From Cantharellus purpuraceus (lineage: Eukaryota; Basidiomycota; Agaricomycetes; Cantharellales; Hydnaceae): a DNA stretch of 64,000 bases. Under the pieces are notes generated by a model, which worked only from the letters and a program-made list of their open reading frames with translations, did not search any database and was not told the DNA's origin. Within the stretch, counting starts at the first letter, position 1, and the number at the start of each line of letters is the position of its first letter. Position numbers and translations under genes: made by a program. Positions 25,513 to 36,680 of this stretch are shown in pieces. The DNA is taken from the NCBI GenBank assembly GCA_025174535.1, contig JALBUN010000017.1:496001-560000 (forward strand), given 5' to 3'.

Positions 25513-26619
25513 ATGTCTGCCGACCTCCAATGGCTCCTCCTCCGCGTGAGTCTCTTTCACTTTCTCAGGTCCAGTGTCGGTTGGATTTTGTTTGACGATG
25601 CTGGACGGGGGTTTTTTCGTGTAGAAAAATAACTCGTACATGGTAGACCGTGTGCGGGAGGGACCCATTTTCTCGAGGGAGCCTGTGAGTCACTCAACAT
25701 ATCCCAATGAGCTCGTCACTTATTGATATGCTGTTGTCTTAGGGAAACCTCCGTAACATCCACTCGCACAAGTACTCTGGTGTTGCCAACGCCAAGGTGC
25801 CGTGTCGCATCAGACGACGTGCTTCTCCGAACCCACCTATATCATATGCACTGATGAAAGATGTTTTTCTGATGTTGTAGACTATTGCCATCAGCGACTC
25901 GCCCAGTGGTATCCAGATCGTCACGCGCAAGCCCAAGGCGTCCTCGCACCAGGTGCGCTCGGCACAGCACGTCACTGACATCCGTGCCAACTCGAGCAGC
26001 CGCCGTGCGAACGGTATCGCTGCCAGCCACGCCAAGCGGGGATACAGACCCGATTTGAGATCCGTGAGTTGATGATATGTTTCAGTGATATATTCACTTG
26101 TCCATTATTTTATGCTGTACACCGCCTTTGTCCTTTTTTAACCTCATTTCTCTCTCCACCTCATCAATGGTTTCGGTTTCGGATCCCTTGGACAGCATCT
26201 ACGTTAGAACCCACCCTACCTCCCTCTTTCGAGGGGCGGGATGACAGGCTGGGCGTGGACATGAATGCGAGAACAACCCAGCCCCCAGCTTGGAACGATC
26301 AAACCAGCTGTTGGTGGTGCTTTGCGCCTCGTCGCTATCGGACGTCGTCTTTTTATTTTTCCATGGCGATGGCCGACACTGAGACGCCGACATCTTTTTT
26401 GTTATATTGTTTCTTTCCTTACCTTTGTTTTATTTATTTCCGATACTTTTCGGTTTGGGACCTGACTGACGGCTCCATGATGCACACCAGGCTGCCGTTG
26501 CCCGTGTTTCTGCCCTCCTTGTGGCACGGAAGACAAAGGAGACCATCAAGGTCGAGCCTGTTCGGGAGAAGAAGGTCCGCGGATCGAAGAAGGGCAAGGC
26601 CGTCAAGGGCCTTGACTAG
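25513..26619 (+). CDS. RPL28: 60S ribosomal protein L28 (eL28)
   Basis: Five exons (25513-25545, 25625-25684, 25743-25796, 25881-26063, 26491-26619) encode 152 residues. The start MSADLQWLLLRKNNSYMVDR and the GNLRNIHSHKYSGVAN segment are diagnostic of eL28, followed by a basic middle and a KKGKAVKGLD tail. It is a structural protein of the large ribosomal subunit and works in the cytoplasm after nucleolar assembly. Note that budding yeast uses the name RPL28 for the unrelated uL15; this gene is eL28, which S. cerevisiae lacks. The last intron is 427 nt, several times longer than every other intron modelled here. Confidence 0.96.
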
Positions 26620-26910
26620 ACACTGGGGAACATGGGCTGTGTGGCAGATCACTATGAGCCTCTTGGTGTGTAGAGTACATGAGACGTGGTGAGGAGGTTG
26701 AGGGGATATGCTATTGCATCGCATTGTTCTTTTTAAAACGCCATGTTGCAAAACTATGCTAGGTGCTATTGATACGTCCTGGTGGCTGCGAGAGCGTGAT
26801 CGTTGACGGGGCCTAGGTGAAAGTACCCGGTTGATATCGATGCTAGTATAGGGTACGGCTAGAATTCAACGTATCTGCATGGATGTACATATGACGTACC
26901 TACGAACTAC

Positions 26911-27393
26911 TCATCGTTCCTTCGTCTCCACCTCCTCTTCCTCCTCACCTTCACCCTCTTCACCCTCCTCGCCTTCATCTTCCTCGTCCTCTTCCACCCC
27001 CACCTTTTCCTTCTCCCCACCCCCCACCGCATCCCTCCACTCCGTAAGCTCCCGCCCTGTCACAATCTTCGCCTCGGCAATAGCGTCTCGCAGCGCTGCA
27101 TAATAGCGGTGGTAGGGTTGGGACTGCCGTGATGCTGCAGCAGCAGCAGCAGCTTTTGATTCGGATTCGGATTCGGATTTAGACGTGTGGGTGTTTTGGG
27201 ATTCGGTTTGGGATTCGTCTGATGGTCCTGGCGGTGGCGGTGGCGGTGGCGGTGGGGAGTGAGAGGAGAGTTGTTGGAGAGGAAACTCGTGTGTTGGTGA
27301 GGAAGAGAGATTGGGCGGGGTGGGTGTGAATTGGGGGGGTCGGAGGGTGTATGAGATGGAGAGCAGGGGCCCTGCAGGTGGAGGAGGAGGCAT
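26911..27393 (-). CDS. GON7: GON7-like subunit of the EKC/KEOPS complex
   Basis: An intronless minus-strand gene of 160 residues. Residues 1-40 contain ISYTLRPPQF-type sequence and THEFPL. A Pro8-9 run and a Ser-Glu repeat follow. Then comes YYAALRDAIAEAKIVTGREL followed by TEWRDAVG, which resembles the conserved C-terminal helix of fungal Gon7. The tail (last 35 residues) is almost entirely E, D and G. Gon7 supports the KEOPS complex, which makes t6A37 on ANN-decoding tRNAs. The assignment rests on the helix motif, small size and acidic tail, and Gon7 is poorly conserved, so it is a good guess rather than certain. It is convergent with eL28. Confidence 0.6.
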   Translation of the reverse strand: MPPPPPAGPLLSISYTLRPPQFTPTPPNLSSSPTHEFPLQQLSSHSPPPPPPPPPGPSDESQTESQNTHTSKSESESESKAAAAAAASRQSQPYHRYYAALRDAIAEAKIVTGRELTEWRDAVGGGEKEKVGVEEDEEDEGEEGEEGEGEEEEEVETKER

Positions 27394-28124
27394 GGGGCGT
27401 TTGTTTGGTGGTAGAAATCACCTGCGAAGCGGAGTTTGGCTCTGCTGCCACTTGCACTTTGCTCCAGGACGACTTGTGGCTGGCTGCTTTTGACGATTCT
27501 TGCTGGTTGCAGTGGTCTGCTACTGGATGGACCGCAACCTCTGCAGCCTGGTGGTCTCGCTTTACTCTCAGAAACGATGGGATATAGGTTATCTCTGGCG
27601 TGGCTTCAAGGTTATCAGCGATCTGGGGCCTTCTCAGACTCGAAAATTCTATGCCCTCCTATCAGATTCATGCTCGTCTTCCTGCAAGGCTTGCTCTTAC
27701 CAGACGTGACTATTACTAGACACCATTCGGATGTTTTCTCAGCGTCGCTCAAGCCCGGGCATCTGAGTCTTATATATATCTGGCCATAATCACCCAGCAA
27801 GGTCATTGTTCTGCTTAGGGTGCTGACACGCTCTCGAGGATCCTCAGCTACTGGCATGGTCGAAACGACGGTCAATCTAGGTTTCTTTTGGACGCATAGC
27901 GCTTTGAATCCCGTGATCATTCTCAACGAAAGTACAGGTACACACAACTGGCGTCACGATCATAGGATCACCTCAAAACGGCACATTCACAATCCAAATT
28001 CCAAATTTGCGCCATATATTTTCAATAAGAGGGGGAAAAAAGCATATCATATATGTAAATGAGCGCATTTGGGTCATACAATATGACATGGTAAATCGGC
28101 AACCACCATCTCTCCCCCAGAAAT
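27394..28124. other. Intergenic region
   Basis: About 730 bp lies between the GON7-like start and the uS4 stop. It should hold the GON7-like promoter and the RPS9 3' UTR. No exon or RNA gene was recognised. Confidence 0.4.
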
Positions 28125-29130
28125 CTACTCCTCTTCCTCTTCGTCTCCGCCTGCTTCTTTGCTGGCAGCGGCAGCAGCGCGCTTGCGCTTGACGCGACCG
28201 GCACGGGCACCACCCAGAGGGGAGGTAAGGGCAAAGTCAATGTGCTATTCAGCAGGTCAATAACAAATACATAACACGCATGTGCTGGACTGTGTTGCAT
28301 ACCTTTTGTGAGTCGAGACGGACGACGAATGATGGGACATTGACGATCTGTTTGCCAACCCTATTGCAAGGATAGTCAGCATACGTGCACTAAATCAAAC
28401 AGAGTACGGTCATCTTGACGCACCGAATGTGTCGCTGCCTGATCAACACCCGTGCGTGGTGGATCGACTTGGCCAATCCCGACTTGAAGACCTGCACGTT
28501 AAATATGAGCGGTGCACTCGTGTGTGGACCATACAAGGTGCGCCGACCTGGGTTTGCAGCCTCCTCTCCAAAAAGTCCTCGATTTTGAGCGCAAGCACGT
28601 AATCGAGTCGCATGCGTGTCTCGTCCAACACACCGATACGGACCAGTCGGCGAATGAGGGCGTTACCTGGCGTCAGGCGAATTGTAAACATTGTCAGAGG
28701 CTGATTCGTGACGGGCAGGACTGCTGCTCACCCTCGAAAAGTCTCTTCGGGTCCTTGTCGTCGAGTTTGAGCAGTTCACGAGCGGCACGACGGATTTTGG
28801 ACAGGACGAGAGCGATACGCCAGATCTCGCGCTTGTTGCGGAGACCATATTCACCAGCGAGCTACAATGGTTATATATGAATGTGTGGACACATGGCCCT
28901 GACATTTTTGGGAGCGCACCTTGAGCTCGGCATCCAGACGGGCACTCTCGAAAGGTCTCCTGGGGACCTTGTATCTGCACGAAAGAATGGTTTGTGAATC
29001 ATGAAGGGTGGGTGTTGTAGCAGTGTAATAACGCACGTCTTGCTATGATTTCTCGGAGCCCTGTACGCGTATATAACAAGATGAGACCCTTTGCAGAATA
29101 TCGTAAATGCAAGAGGACGAACCTAGGCAT
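28125..29130 (-). CDS. RPS9: 40S ribosomal protein S9 (uS4)
   Basis: Eight exons (29130-29123, 29060-29037, 28974-28920, 28861-28732, 28666-28548, 28491-28424, 28360-28303, 28244-28125) give 193 residues. The protein starts [20 protein letters not shown], continues with [20 protein letters not shown], then the S4 RNA-binding domain with [40 protein letters not shown], and ends in a K/R/A-rich segment and DEEEE. It is a primary 16S/18S rRNA-binding protein of the small subunit, important for decoding fidelity. The first exon holds only 8 nt of coding sequence, a common arrangement in basidiomycete ribosomal protein genes. Divergently transcribed from eL21. Confidence 0.97.
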
Positions 29131-29379
29131 GTCGAGTGAGTGGTACTTTTACCTTTTAATGGGAGTCGTGCCTCGTAGCGCGAGAGGGTGTTTGGGGGTG
29201 TCGCAGTTTGAAAAATTGGTACGTTACAGTTTTGCAGTAGACTTTTGGCAGACTCCGCTCCAGATTTTCCCACACACATCTTTTACACCAAAAAGCCCCC
29301 TCGCGTCGACGTTCGAGCTCCTTCAAGACTTTTTTTCATCTTCTTCCCCCGCGCGCGCAAGTCACCAGCTAGCCTCACC
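29131..29379. promoter_or_regulatory. Bidirectional promoter of two ribosomal protein genes
   Basis: Only 249 bp separate the uS4 and eL21 start codons, so one region must drive both. It has no obvious TATA box. The eL21 side has a CT-rich leader (cttcttcccccgcgcgc) just before its ATG. Shared regulation is inferred from geometry and from the need for equimolar ribosomal proteins. Confidence 0.75.
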
Positions 29380-30126
29380 ATGCCTCACTCGTTCGGTTAC
29401 CGCGCCCGCACACGGCACATGTTCAAGAGGGGGTTCAAGGGTGCGCATCGACGGTATTAACATGTCGAGAAATGACGAGTGTTGACTCAAAGTTTACAGA
29501 ACATGGCGCCATCAAGTTGTCGACCTACTTTGTGCCTTACAAGATTGGGGATATCGTTGACATTAAAGCCAACGCTGCCCAGCAGAAGGGTATGCCCCAC
29601 AAATACTACCATGGGTACGTGCTTCTATGCAGTGATGAGGCGTATGGTGGATTGTGGCCAACGTGGCTTTTTCAGACGAACTGGTATCATCACAAACGTC
29701 ACTCCCAGCGCTGTTACTGTTCTCGTCCACAAGGTGGTGGGAAACCGCTACATTGCAAAGCGGGTGAACCTCCGCGTCGAACACGTACGTGCCCATTCTC
29801 ATTATACACCCCACGCTTGCATTTTTCACTTCCCAAGTGTCCGTCACGCTCTTTACTTATTTGCCTATATAGGTCCGCCACTCAAAATGCCGTCAAGAAT
29901 TCCTCGACCGTGTCAAGGAAAACTCACGCTTGCACCGTGAGGCAAAGGAGCGGGGCGGTATGTCGCCCTCCCTTTTTTCGTTTCTTCTAGCTTTCATTGA
30001 ATTTGTGTCTCAGTACGTGTCACCCTCAAGCGTGTCCCTGCACTCCCCCGCGAAGCGCACCTCGTCTCGACAAAGGACAACGCACCGACGACGATCGTCC
30101 CTGTCGCGTACGAGACCACCATCTAG
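29380..30126 (+). CDS. RPL21: 60S ribosomal protein L21 (eL21)
   Basis: Five exons (29380-29440, 29500-29614, 29676-29784, 29873-29957, 30014-30126) give exactly 160 residues, the length of eL21 in yeast and human. Diagnostic stretches are [20 protein letters not shown], then [54 protein letters not shown] and the C-terminal [20 protein letters not shown]. It belongs to the large subunit near the 5S rRNA region. Confidence 0.97.
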
Positions 30127-30838
30127 AGCAGACAATCGACGTGCGATTTTTTGTTGTGATGTTTTGTGTTGGTTTTGTGCGTTCTACGTTCACGTTTCCA
30201 TATCGTCCCCCGCTTCTTCCGCCCTTCCTTCCATGGCATATGTGGCTTTTTTCCCAGCCGGGTTGCCGCCCATACATGTGTATCATGTCTTATATGCCCA
30301 TGCCACCCGTGAAAAATGAACAGACAACTGGATAATCTGCGAGATTTGTGAGATGTGCAAGGTCGTTTCGCATGTCAGGGTAGCCTGGTGCGGCCAGTCA
30401 AGTTTGCGATTCCCCTGAGGCTATTCAAGCCTCCATAGCAATCTGTCTGCTGAAAAAGGACTCTGTCTTCTGGTGTGGTAGAGTATTATGGGTGATGTGT
30501 CTGATGTGTATGACTGACTTGAATATTTGTGCATCTAAACATTGATGGAAGCTCTACTCAGGAGTGGCGCAAGCTTCCATTCATTTAACGATAGCTGTGG
30601 CAGTAACGTGTAAGCACTCTGGTATACTGGAATAACAGGTTTCTGGCCACTGGAGCGCTGCAAGTGATTCCCGTACATACGCACCGGCCAACATCGCTTC
30701 ATGGCAATCGCCGTCTCTACCATGCAACATTGTGCTCTGTATTACACCTGCGACGTCTAATATTTGGTGTATCCAACTAGTTCGACAACAGGATGACCAG
30801 AAACATATCCTGTACTTTAGGGTGTCCATGGAACAACA
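30127..30838. other. Convergent 3' intergenic region
   Basis: About 700 bp lies between the eL21 and TBCE stop codons. No supported exon or RNA gene; it should hold the two 3' UTRs and terminators. Confidence 0.45.
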
Positions 30839-32905
30839 TCACTGTACATGATATACAATCTTACTGCTTTCTTCTGCACCCCACCACTCTATTGGCCTGT
30901 CCGCAATGTCCATGTCCATCTCAGCAAACTCCCTCAGAGTCCCCCGTTCCAGTGCCAGCCACATCTGAACGGTTGATCGTGGCGGCAGCTTTAGCGTTTT
31001 TAGCACCTTCAGGCGAAGGATGCGTAGCGACATGCTGGGTAAGAGACGCAGGGTGAATCGCGGGGTGGATAGATCGAAATCGGGGGTGGGGGGGTTAGGT
31101 GGCAGTGACTCGAAAAACTGCGTCTCTACATGTGATGTTGAAGCAGGCTACACGGGGGATGAGCGTAGATGCGTACCTATGAGACGATTCTTTAGAGTGT
31201 CAGGGGGGATGTCTCGCCGTTCAGCAGGTTTACCGTGCTCTGAAGATAAACATCAGCACTAGTCCAGTAGGGCGTTCACATTTGCATACTCTCACAAAGC
31301 TCTGTGTACCGGGGATGCTCTCGCTCTCGTGCTTCGTCAGAGTCTGCGCTGCTTTTGGCGATGAAAGATAGGTAGAAGAGCTCCGAATCGCGGCGCTCCG
31401 CAGGAGATATCTACAGGGGCGTTAGCCCAGATGAGAGTTACAATCCAATAATAATGCCTACCGCACTGGCATTCAATGTCATTAATGTCGAGACTCGGGC
31501 GATGATGAGAGGTCGTGCAGATGTACCTAAGATATATATGTTCTAAATATTACTGATAATGAGGGTGCATTATTCGCGAACCTTCAGCGACCGGGTTTGA
31601 ATTGATATTCAAGGTCTGCAAGTCAGGGAACCACGAGGACAGTGAATCAATATCAACCCATGACCGTATATTGTTTGAGGTCAATGCGAGGTATTTGACA
31701 TGACAAAGGGTGGTGGCAGAAGGGACGTGGGGTGGTATTTCATTGATTGAATTTTCAGAGAGAATTAATCGTTCCAGTCTGCGCTTGTTATTGAGCCGAG
31801 AGGGGACAGTTTGTTAATGGAGATGAATGATTACCGCTTGAAATGTGCAAGCACTTCTATTATATTTTGCCACTCGTGAAGCCTATTTTCTTGGAGGTTC
31901 AATGTGACAATTTTCGACGACATGTCGGAAGGAAGGTATGGAATGTGTTCAAGGTCGTTTAAACCCAATTCGAGATGGAGCAGCTCTGGGAAGGATGGTA
32001 ACAGCTGCATCATCTATCAAAAAGTGATTAGGGCACCAATGTCGACAGAGAGTGGCACTCACTCACATCCGTCCAGGTTGTGAGTGTACCATTTAGTCGT
32101 AAGTCTCGTACATGGGCAAAGGCCCCGCCCAAACTGCTCTGGATGGGGAGTTGCAGGCGGTTGAAACTAAACGTGTTCTAGTTGAATGTCCCAATGCGCA
32201 CACTCTCACGAGCGGGTACGAACTTCAATGTAAGAGTTTGCAGAAGTGGTAGCTCCTCGACTATTCGCGCTAGGGACTCCCATGAAGGTAAGAGACTTCG
32301 TGAAAGATCCAAGCCCTTGATGTCTGGAAGCAATGCCGTTGTCGGACACACGTCTTTCCATGGCACAGCCGTACGTACTGGGACATGTATGTCGAATCTG
32401 TCCCGGCTCATCGCCCCATGCAACGTTGTCCTTGTCAAGACTGACCTCGCGCAGCCTTTCAAGTCTAGACAGCTTACTCCGCACTTTGTTCATGCCGACA
32501 GCTTCGACCTCGATGGCACCCTTACTGGACCCAAGAACAACCTTTTCATTCGATGTCTCGAGTGGCATCGCGACATATTTCGAAGACAGTGCTTGCAAGA
32601 AGGAGCGTCCCTGGATAATCGATGCGCTTTGGCGGATGAAGGACCCAGAGTTGGGCACCCTTGAAAATGCTCACTATCAGGAGAGCTAGGGAAGGATGCA
32701 ACCTGCAATATAATACAAACTTGCACGTAAAATATTGTTTTCCGTCTTTAGTTCCACTGTGCTTTCCCCGCTGAGGATCGTCCCATTCTACACCTAACCA
32801 AATCCCTTTTGTTCCATCGACTTGGCCGACAAATCTGACCGTCCCAAGAGCCGAGGCGTAGTTAATACGAACACCAGCACTGGGAAGCTGCGGGTCCGAT
32901 GGCAT
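30839..32905 (-). CDS. TBCE: Tubulin-folding cofactor E (TBCE)
   Basis: A minus-strand multi-exon gene. Exon 1 starts MPSDPQLPSAGVRINYASAL and carries a CAP-Gly domain (GTVRFVGQVDGTKGIWLGVE, then GKHSGTKDGKQYFTC). It joins by a GT-AG intron (donor AA|GTTTGT) to VPNSGSFIRQSASI. Leucine-rich repeats follow, e.g. DIKGLDLSRSLLPSWESLAR, LPLLQTLTLKF, LLHLELGLNDLEHIPYLPSD and IVTLNLQENRLHEW. After exons near 31.8-31.1 kb (LILSENSINEIP, LALTSNNIRSW, LNINSNPVAE) the last exon encodes the ubiquitin-like domain ending EWWGAEESSKIVYHVQ. CAP-Gly, LRR and UBL in this order define TBCE (yeast Pac2), which with TBCB and TBCD assembles and disassembles alpha/beta-tubulin in the cytosol. Some internal splice sites were not fully traced. 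Confidence 0.9.
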
Positions 32906-33010
32906 AGCAAGGCTTTTGACGAGTGGCGGCGGATGCTTATAGATCTCGGAAGCGCGCGCCCTTCGGCAACCACTAATACTACCGAGCGAATCCTGCTCAC
33001 GGCCAACCCT
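32906..33010. promoter_or_regulatory. Shared promoter of TBCE and HIBCH
   Basis: Only 105 bp separate the two start codons, so both core promoters and 5' leaders overlap or lie inside each other's genes. No TATA box is evident. Confidence 0.6.
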
Positions 33011-34831
33011 ATGCTACGACTCATGTCTCGACGAGCTCTTCGTCTCCCAGCGGCGCCGCGTATATCCATGATAGCACGCCATGTCGCGTCTGCCGCGGAA
33101 GCGAGTGCTGAACAAGTGAGCATGCACTGTGCAAAACCGTGCGCAAAGCAATTAATGGCATCTATAGCCCCTAGTTCTCTTCGAGTCACATTTGGCCTCT
33201 CGGACATATGTGCTCAACCGTGCTTCCAAAAAGAATGCGCTGACTGCTGAGATGATTCAGCTTCTTCGCTCCAAGGTCCAGGTGGGCGCATATGAACACT
33301 GCACTGACTTCACCTATCTTATTCTCACCAGGAATGGGACTCATCTGTGCTCTGTGGAGTGATACTAGGGACGGGAAAACGGCCAGCGTTTTGCTCAGGA
33401 GGAGACATTTTGTGTCAGTCTGCGTATTTCATCCTATTTGGGATACATTCACGACCAGTATTCAGCGGTCATGCGAGCATCTGAGAAGGAAGAGACACGT
33501 CCCGTTGCAATATCGTTTTTCAAAGACGAGTTAGGTCAAGTTATTTTAGGCGCGAAGTTAATTGACTTACCGTGCTTTCTAGGTTCGAATTGAACCATCA
33601 GCTAGGAAACCTTGCAAAGCCATACGTAACCATTATGGATGGCATCACGAGTTAGCGGCCTTATTCTCCTTGTACATCTAATGCTGTTTATCGACGTGTC
33701 TTTGCAGTGGGTGGGGGAGCTGGTTTGTCAGTCCATGCACCATTCCGCGTTGCGACAGAGAATACTGTCTTCTCCATGCCCGAGACTAAGATAGGTTATG
33801 TTCCCGATGTGGGATCAAATCACTTTTTATCTCGGCTGGATGGCGAGCTGGGAACCTATCTCTCTTTGACCGCCACGGAGTTGAGAGGCAGAGCAGTCTT
33901 GTGAGTCACACTGCATTCCCGGAGTAAAAATTTCTTGACCCCATTTCTCCAGCGAGTATGGGGTTGCTACACATTTCATACCCTCGAGTCGAATACCCGA
34001 TCTTAAAGCTCGCCTGTCCAGCTTGGAGCAGCCAACTACAGACCTAATCGATGCTGCCATTGAAGAGCTATACTTCGAGAGAAGCGCAGATGAGGCGCCA
34101 CCAAGACTCATTGGGAAAACAAGGGTGGCTCTTGATACAGCATTTTCAGGAAAGACTGCGGAGGACATCGTTGCGATGCTTACAGATATGGCTCAAGAGA
34201 AGGACGACACTGGCAAATGGGCGGCGGCTACTCTCGATGACATACATATGCGCAGCCCCACCAGTGTCAAGGTTGCACTAGGAGCGATCCGTCGGGCGAA
34301 GAACATGACACTTGGAGAGGTATTGCAAATGGAGATGAACCTGGCTACTGCTTTTATTGTATGGTCTTTCCAGCTTTCTGGAATTGCTACTTATTTTACA
34401 CACAGAACGGAGCCAGCCACGATTTCTTCACTGGAGTTAGAGCACTGTTCATAGATAAAGTTAAGGGCCAACGACCCGACTGGAATCCAAGCACTCTCGC
34501 GGAGGTATCAGATGACAAGATTTCCGAAGATTACTTCGACGAAAATTCCCCCCTAACTGCTTCGACGCCTCATCTTTCGTTGAAACCAGAGACAGAGTCA
34601 GCGCACCGCGACTATGCCTTGCCATCTGAGGATGAAATCAAGTCGTTGGTTCTAGGATCGCATGCCACGAGTGGTAGCACAGGTCACACTTTGGATACAC
34701 TGCTAGCCCACCTACGTCAACTACGGGGGGACAAGCACGGGCTTAGGGAGAAGGTTACAGAAGTTGTTTCACGACGCTGTAAGGTCTCTCAAGACCCAGA
34801 TAGCCAAGGATACCTCCAATGGGAGCATTAA
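33011..34831 (+). CDS. HIBCH: 3-hydroxyisobutyryl-CoA hydrolase, mitochondrial
   Basis: Eight exons (33011-33115, 33168-33281, 33332-33413, 33466-33529, 33583-33650, 33708-33900, 33953-34358, 34406-34831) give 485 residues. The enzyme hydrolyses 3-hydroxyisobutyryl-CoA in valine breakdown. The first 35 residues are basic, rich in R, A and S and lack acidic residues until late, as in a matrix-targeting peptide. The crotonase fold shows the oxyanion-hole segments AFCSGGDI (92-99) and [18 protein letters not shown] (141-158), then [15 protein letters not shown] with the catalytic Glu170 and Asp178. [16 protein letters not shown] and a C-terminal [18 protein letters not shown] block are typical of the HIBCH branch rather than ordinary enoyl-CoA hydratase. 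Yeast homologue is EHD3, about 500 residues. Confidence 0.95.
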
Positions 34832-35975
34832 AGAGGTAGAAATGAATATTTGATACATCATTTGCAGTGTGCGCCGATGAGTTGCTTCAATAAGGGCACC
34901 CGGCCATTGGCTACCGAACACACATTTCAATATGCGGTTGGTGAGTACTTGAGTGGCCATGAAGTTCTCAAAGAAGCATTACACCCCATCTACTTTTCCT
35001 GACATGGCTCTGTGGTCAACCTGTCCTTTATCCGAGGTTTGAGGGGTGGCCCTGCAGCTAAGCGCAGCATTTCACTTCTCTGGCTACGTTTCCACTTTCA
35101 GCCTCTGCATTTAAACCCCCATGATAGAAATACGAGTTTTGAGCTTTGTTTGAAATTCAAGTTACTCTGGACGTCACCTGATCGGTTATTAATTCCATAG
35201 TGGAAGTTTCGACGTAGGGTGAGTGTTCACCTACATATATATATTCCTAGATCGTGATTGAATGATCTCAAGAGTTGGGCCGTTTCCCGGACTTTTTACT
35301 AAGTGAGACCAGCAAATATATTGTTCTTTCTGATGCTTTTGAGTGCATATCTTCCACCTGCCATAGTACATATCACTTCGCCGAGCGTCCGGACCGATCA
35401 GTCTAAACAGAAGCGCGGCGAAGGTAAGCTTCCTGAGGAGTTGCTAGTTGATCATGCATGTTGACCCGTTCCATTTTTACTTTATTTTACGACAAGTTCT
35501 CAGGTCGTTATGACGCCGAGAGTCCTTCACTCAATTTTTGTATGATTATCCCAAATAGTGTTTGCAGTCGAGTAAAGAAGTCAGTGGTTGCCGCTCACCT
35601 GTGACCAGGGTGTAGGTTTCTGTCGGTGCCATCATAAATCGCGTGTTCAGGATCACAGATAAAGAGCTAGACTGATAGCGGGGGCGAAGGTCAAGTGAAA
35701 GGCATATGGATATTAATGATGGCCGCCAAGGTAAGAAAGGCTAATATGATGCAAATATTATATCTCGGCTATAACATTAATTGCATATGCCTCCCAATCC
35801 TATACCACATTCAACAGCTTTGGACGGCATATGGATCTTGATGATGGCCGCCAAGGTTAATATGATGCAAACATTATACATCTCGGCTATAACATTAATC
35901 CCAGATGCCTTCCAATTTTCTATACCACATCCAACAGCTCAGACATGAGGCCAATCGGTGCGGGTGTAACTAGAC
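34832..35975. other. Intergenic region with tandem repeat
   Basis: No exons with family signatures. The second half contains the two-copy 125-bp repeat listed separately. Confidence 0.45.
35701..35943. repeat. Two-copy tandem repeat, 125-bp unit
   Basis: Copy one (35701-35825) and copy two (35826 to about 35943) share ggcatatgga, gatggccgccaaggt, taatatgatgcaa, atctcggctataacattaat and ctataccacat in the same order. They differ by scattered substitutions and a few small gaps. The unit is AT-rich and has no ORF. Confidence 0.85.
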
Positions 35976-36680
35976 CTAATGCGCTAAATGTCTCCTGGAA
36001 TCCAGAAAGTTGCGTATTTGCTTGCAGAGAAGAAGGATCCCTCGATGTCCAAAAGAGTTATATTCTTGTATGTACTGGGCATCGTCCTGTTCACATACTT
36101 GCTGTTCTTCGTCAAGCTTATTGCAAACCTCTTTGACTAGCGCGATCAAGGCACGTTCTTCCCTGATGTCACTTTGTTTCCTTGCGTATGCAGCGAGAGA
36201 TGGAAGCGCTTCGAGGTAGTCCGCAGTATTGCAGCAACCATTGGCCCCTGACGTCCTCTCCAAAGGTGTCAAGGCTGTTGAATATTCGGCGCAGGGCTTG
36301 AATGATAAGTGGCCAACTCGGATACCCTGGACTGTGTTATAAAACGGGTGTTCTTCATCTAAAGCATCAACGAGTGCAAGATGTGCGCCACAGGTACAGC
36401 ATAGTTGTCGCAGACGTTATCTCCATGGAACAGCATGTCTGCAATCGCAAGACATTTGTCGAAGTGGCTATTTTGATGAAGTTGACGATGCCATATGGGC
36501 TCTTGGAAAAGGTACAGAGCAAGCCGAGGTATGGCAGAGCCCGACTCCGAGTCCAAGTGACGAAAGAGGTTTCTTGGCCATCATGCGATGCCAGCTGCAT
36601 ACCAGAATCATGACTCGGACCAGGAGCCGCTGAGGCAAGTGCTGTTGAGAAACGTTTTCGGAATGTGTCATCGTCCACAC
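35976..36680 (-). CDS. Hypothetical protein, exon structure partly resolved
   Basis: Minus-strand coding signal in several frames that can be joined by short introns. A good GTATGC donor near 36609 and an acceptor near 36552 join an N-terminal exon to a block reading AIPRLALYLFQEPIWHRQLH, then FDKCLAIADMLFHGDN and AVPVAHILHS. A second charged block (PSLAAYARKQSDIREERALI, then KEVCNKLDEEQQVCEQDDAQ) ends at 35976. The helical, Leu/Ala-rich composition suggests an alpha-solenoid or helical bundle. No family is recognised. I could not find a splice joining the last block in frame, so it may be a second gene, a longer gene or a partly decayed one. Confidence 0.4.

Noticed and set aside
26064..26490. 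C/D-box snoRNA in the eL28 intron
   Set aside because: A ttgatgat near the 5' end and ctga near the 3' end are about 390 nt apart, far too long for one C/D snoRNA; nothing else fits.
26069..26692. Long ORF of 207 codons on the plus strand
   Set aside because: It covers the last eL28 intron and reads its final exon out of frame; the eL28 protein fully explains the conserved part.
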